A stretch of DNA of 7,324 nt from Deltaproteobacteria bacterium (GTDB lineage: Bacteria; Desulfobacterota; Desulfobacteria; Desulfobacterales; Desulfobacteraceae). Under the pieces are notes generated by a model that worked only from the letters and a program-made list of their open reading frames with translations, did no database searches and was not told where the DNA came from. Position 1 is the first letter of the stretch. Each line of letters begins with the position of its first letter. Of this stretch, positions 6,722 through 7,324 are shown in pieces. Position numbers and translations under genes: made by a program. The stretch covers positions 1 through 7,324 of the forward strand of contig JAFCZY010000131.1 of the NCBI GenBank assembly GCA_019314105.1, read 5' to 3'.

Positions 6722-7324
6722 CCTTTCACCTCCCAATGTCCTCGTGTGCCGCCAATTCGTTTTAAAACACCTTTTTCTTTTAAGGTACTAAGATGTTTTT
6801 GTACCGCGGATTCGTTAATTTTTAATTTTTCTGAAATTTTACTTCTACTAATTTTAACATTATTTTTAATTAGTTTAATAATTTCTTGTTGTCTTTCAGT
6901 AAGGGCGATTTGACCACCTATTTGACCACCTATTTGACCACCTATTTGACCACCTATTGAGCCACTTTTATCAACATCCTTAAAATCAGGGTAAACAGGA
7001 AACTCTACGACGAAAAAACTTCTGTTTGGATAATCTATATCAAAAATTGGTTTGGGTGAGCCGTTGTCTTTCAGCGCTTTATAAATAATCGGAATACCGG
7101 TTCCTTTGCCCTCTGTAAGCCCCAACTCCTTTAAGAAACTGCCGATTCGTCTGTTTCTATATCTTCTTGTTCTTACGACCCCTTTTTCAAAATCAGATTG
7201 CTTTAAAGACGGGTCAATGCCGCTATAGCTTATTATTTCTATTGATGACGGCAATACCCTTACCTCAATAGGGTCACGCAATTCATAATTCCGATGATAT
7301 ACCGCATTAGCCAACGCCTCTTCT
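6718..7324 (-). CDS. Schlafen AlbA_2/HATPase_c_4-type transcriptional regulator, C-terminal part (5' end outside window)
   Basis: This is the 3' end of a gene whose frame stays open through the right edge. The visible part begins EEALANAVYHRNYE, the N-box of the HATPase_c_4 domain found behind AlbA_2 (Schlafen-like) domains in proteins often labelled RecG-like helicase or putative transcriptional regulator. A TTG at 7314 is internal to this motif and not a start. The domain continues with DPIEVRVLPSSIEI, then GSFLKELGLTEGKGTGIPII, whose GKGTGI is a nucleotide-binding glycine box. A linker of four GGQI repeats follows. After it comes a C-terminal winged helix (from LTERQQEIIKLI to GGTRGHWEV) with the recognition-helix region INESAVQKHLSTLKEKGVL. 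Family knowledge suggests a DNA-binding regulator or accessory factor, often near restriction-modification genes. The target is not known here. Its winged-helix part is strikingly AT-rich (about 18-27% GC over 6781-6900) against about 47% just downstream, which suggests separate origin. The N-terminal AlbA_2 part is inferred, not seen. Confidence 0.85.
   Translation of the reverse strand, partial: EEALANAVYHRNYELRDPIEVRVLPSSIEIISYSGIDPSLKQSDFEKGVVRTRRYRNRRIGSFLKELGLTEGKGTGIPIIYKALKDNGSPKPIFDIDYPNRSFFVVEFPVYPDFKDVDKSGSIGGQIGGQIGGQIGGQIALTERQQEIIKLIKNNVKISRSKISEKLKINESAVQKHLSTLKEKGVLKRIGGTRGHWEVKG
6729..6734 (-). promoter_or_regulatory. strong ribosome binding site for the truncated gene
   Basis: GGGAGG on the minus strand sits within the final codons of the regulator (the Trp-Glu-Val segment), 7 nt before the GTG at 6721. 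A well-placed strong site together with a 4-nt stop/start overlap shows that the regulator was once followed by a co-translated gene. Now almost nothing of that gene remains. Confidence 0.5.
6911..6958 (-). repeat. four perfect 12-bp tandem repeats encoding GGQI
   Basis: On the plus strand TGACCACCTATT occurs four times head to tail without a mismatch, encoding four GGQI units between the HATPase-like domain and the winged helix of the regulator. A unit of 12 bp keeps the frame, so gain or loss of copies changes only linker length. Similar GGQI runs are, from memory, recurrent in this protein family. Confidence 0.95.

Noticed and set aside
6710..6722. GGTGAA-T-TTCACC inverted repeat
   Set aside because: It is only a 6-bp dyad overlapping the stop/start codons and the first codons of the truncated gene. 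Coding constraint and chance explain it well enough.
7312..7314. TTG at 7314 as the start of the regulator
   Set aside because: The frame is open to the window edge, and the TTG falls inside the conserved EALxNAVxHRxY motif, so the gene continues upstream.

Overview
The window carries four items on the minus strand, read from high to low coordinates. They are the 3' part of a Schlafen/AlbA-type regulator with a HATPase_c_4-like domain, a very short remnant of a gene that probably encoded a type I restriction (HsdR-like) subunit, a complete recC, and a nearly complete recB that runs off the left edge. The plus strand shows no convincing gene. The recC-recB order with a 4-nt overlap, with recD presumably just beyond position 1, is the common non-enteric layout (E. 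coli has ptrA between recC and recB). Moderate GC and the protein sequences suggest a Gram-negative, perhaps a Desulfobacterota sulfate reducer. That placement is an impression from the sequence, not a search result.

Layout: positions 1-3201 hold recB, with helicase motifs and nuclease residues intact and roughly the last 100 residues missing off-window. Positions 3198-6575 hold full-length recC, starting at TTG. Positions 6576-6717 are a gap of about 140 bp with two inverted repeats, a short direct repeat and the truncated 5' end of another gene. Positions 6718-7324 hold the C-terminal half of the regulator, with four identical 12-bp repeats encoding GGQI and a winged-helix DNA-binding end.

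Function: RecB and RecC, with the expected RecD, form the heterotrimeric helicase-nuclease that processes double-strand ends for RecA loading and degrades linear foreign DNA. The regulator and the remnant look like the broken end of a restriction-modification or other defence operon that now abuts recCB. The most informative part is the 6590-6725 junction: a strong ribosome binding site and a GTGA overlap point to a gene start that continues for only about 10 recognisable codons. Base composition changes sharply at the same place. No wholly new system is evident. The recCB operon is ordinary in architecture, though several RecC positions equivalent to E. coli Chi contacts differ.
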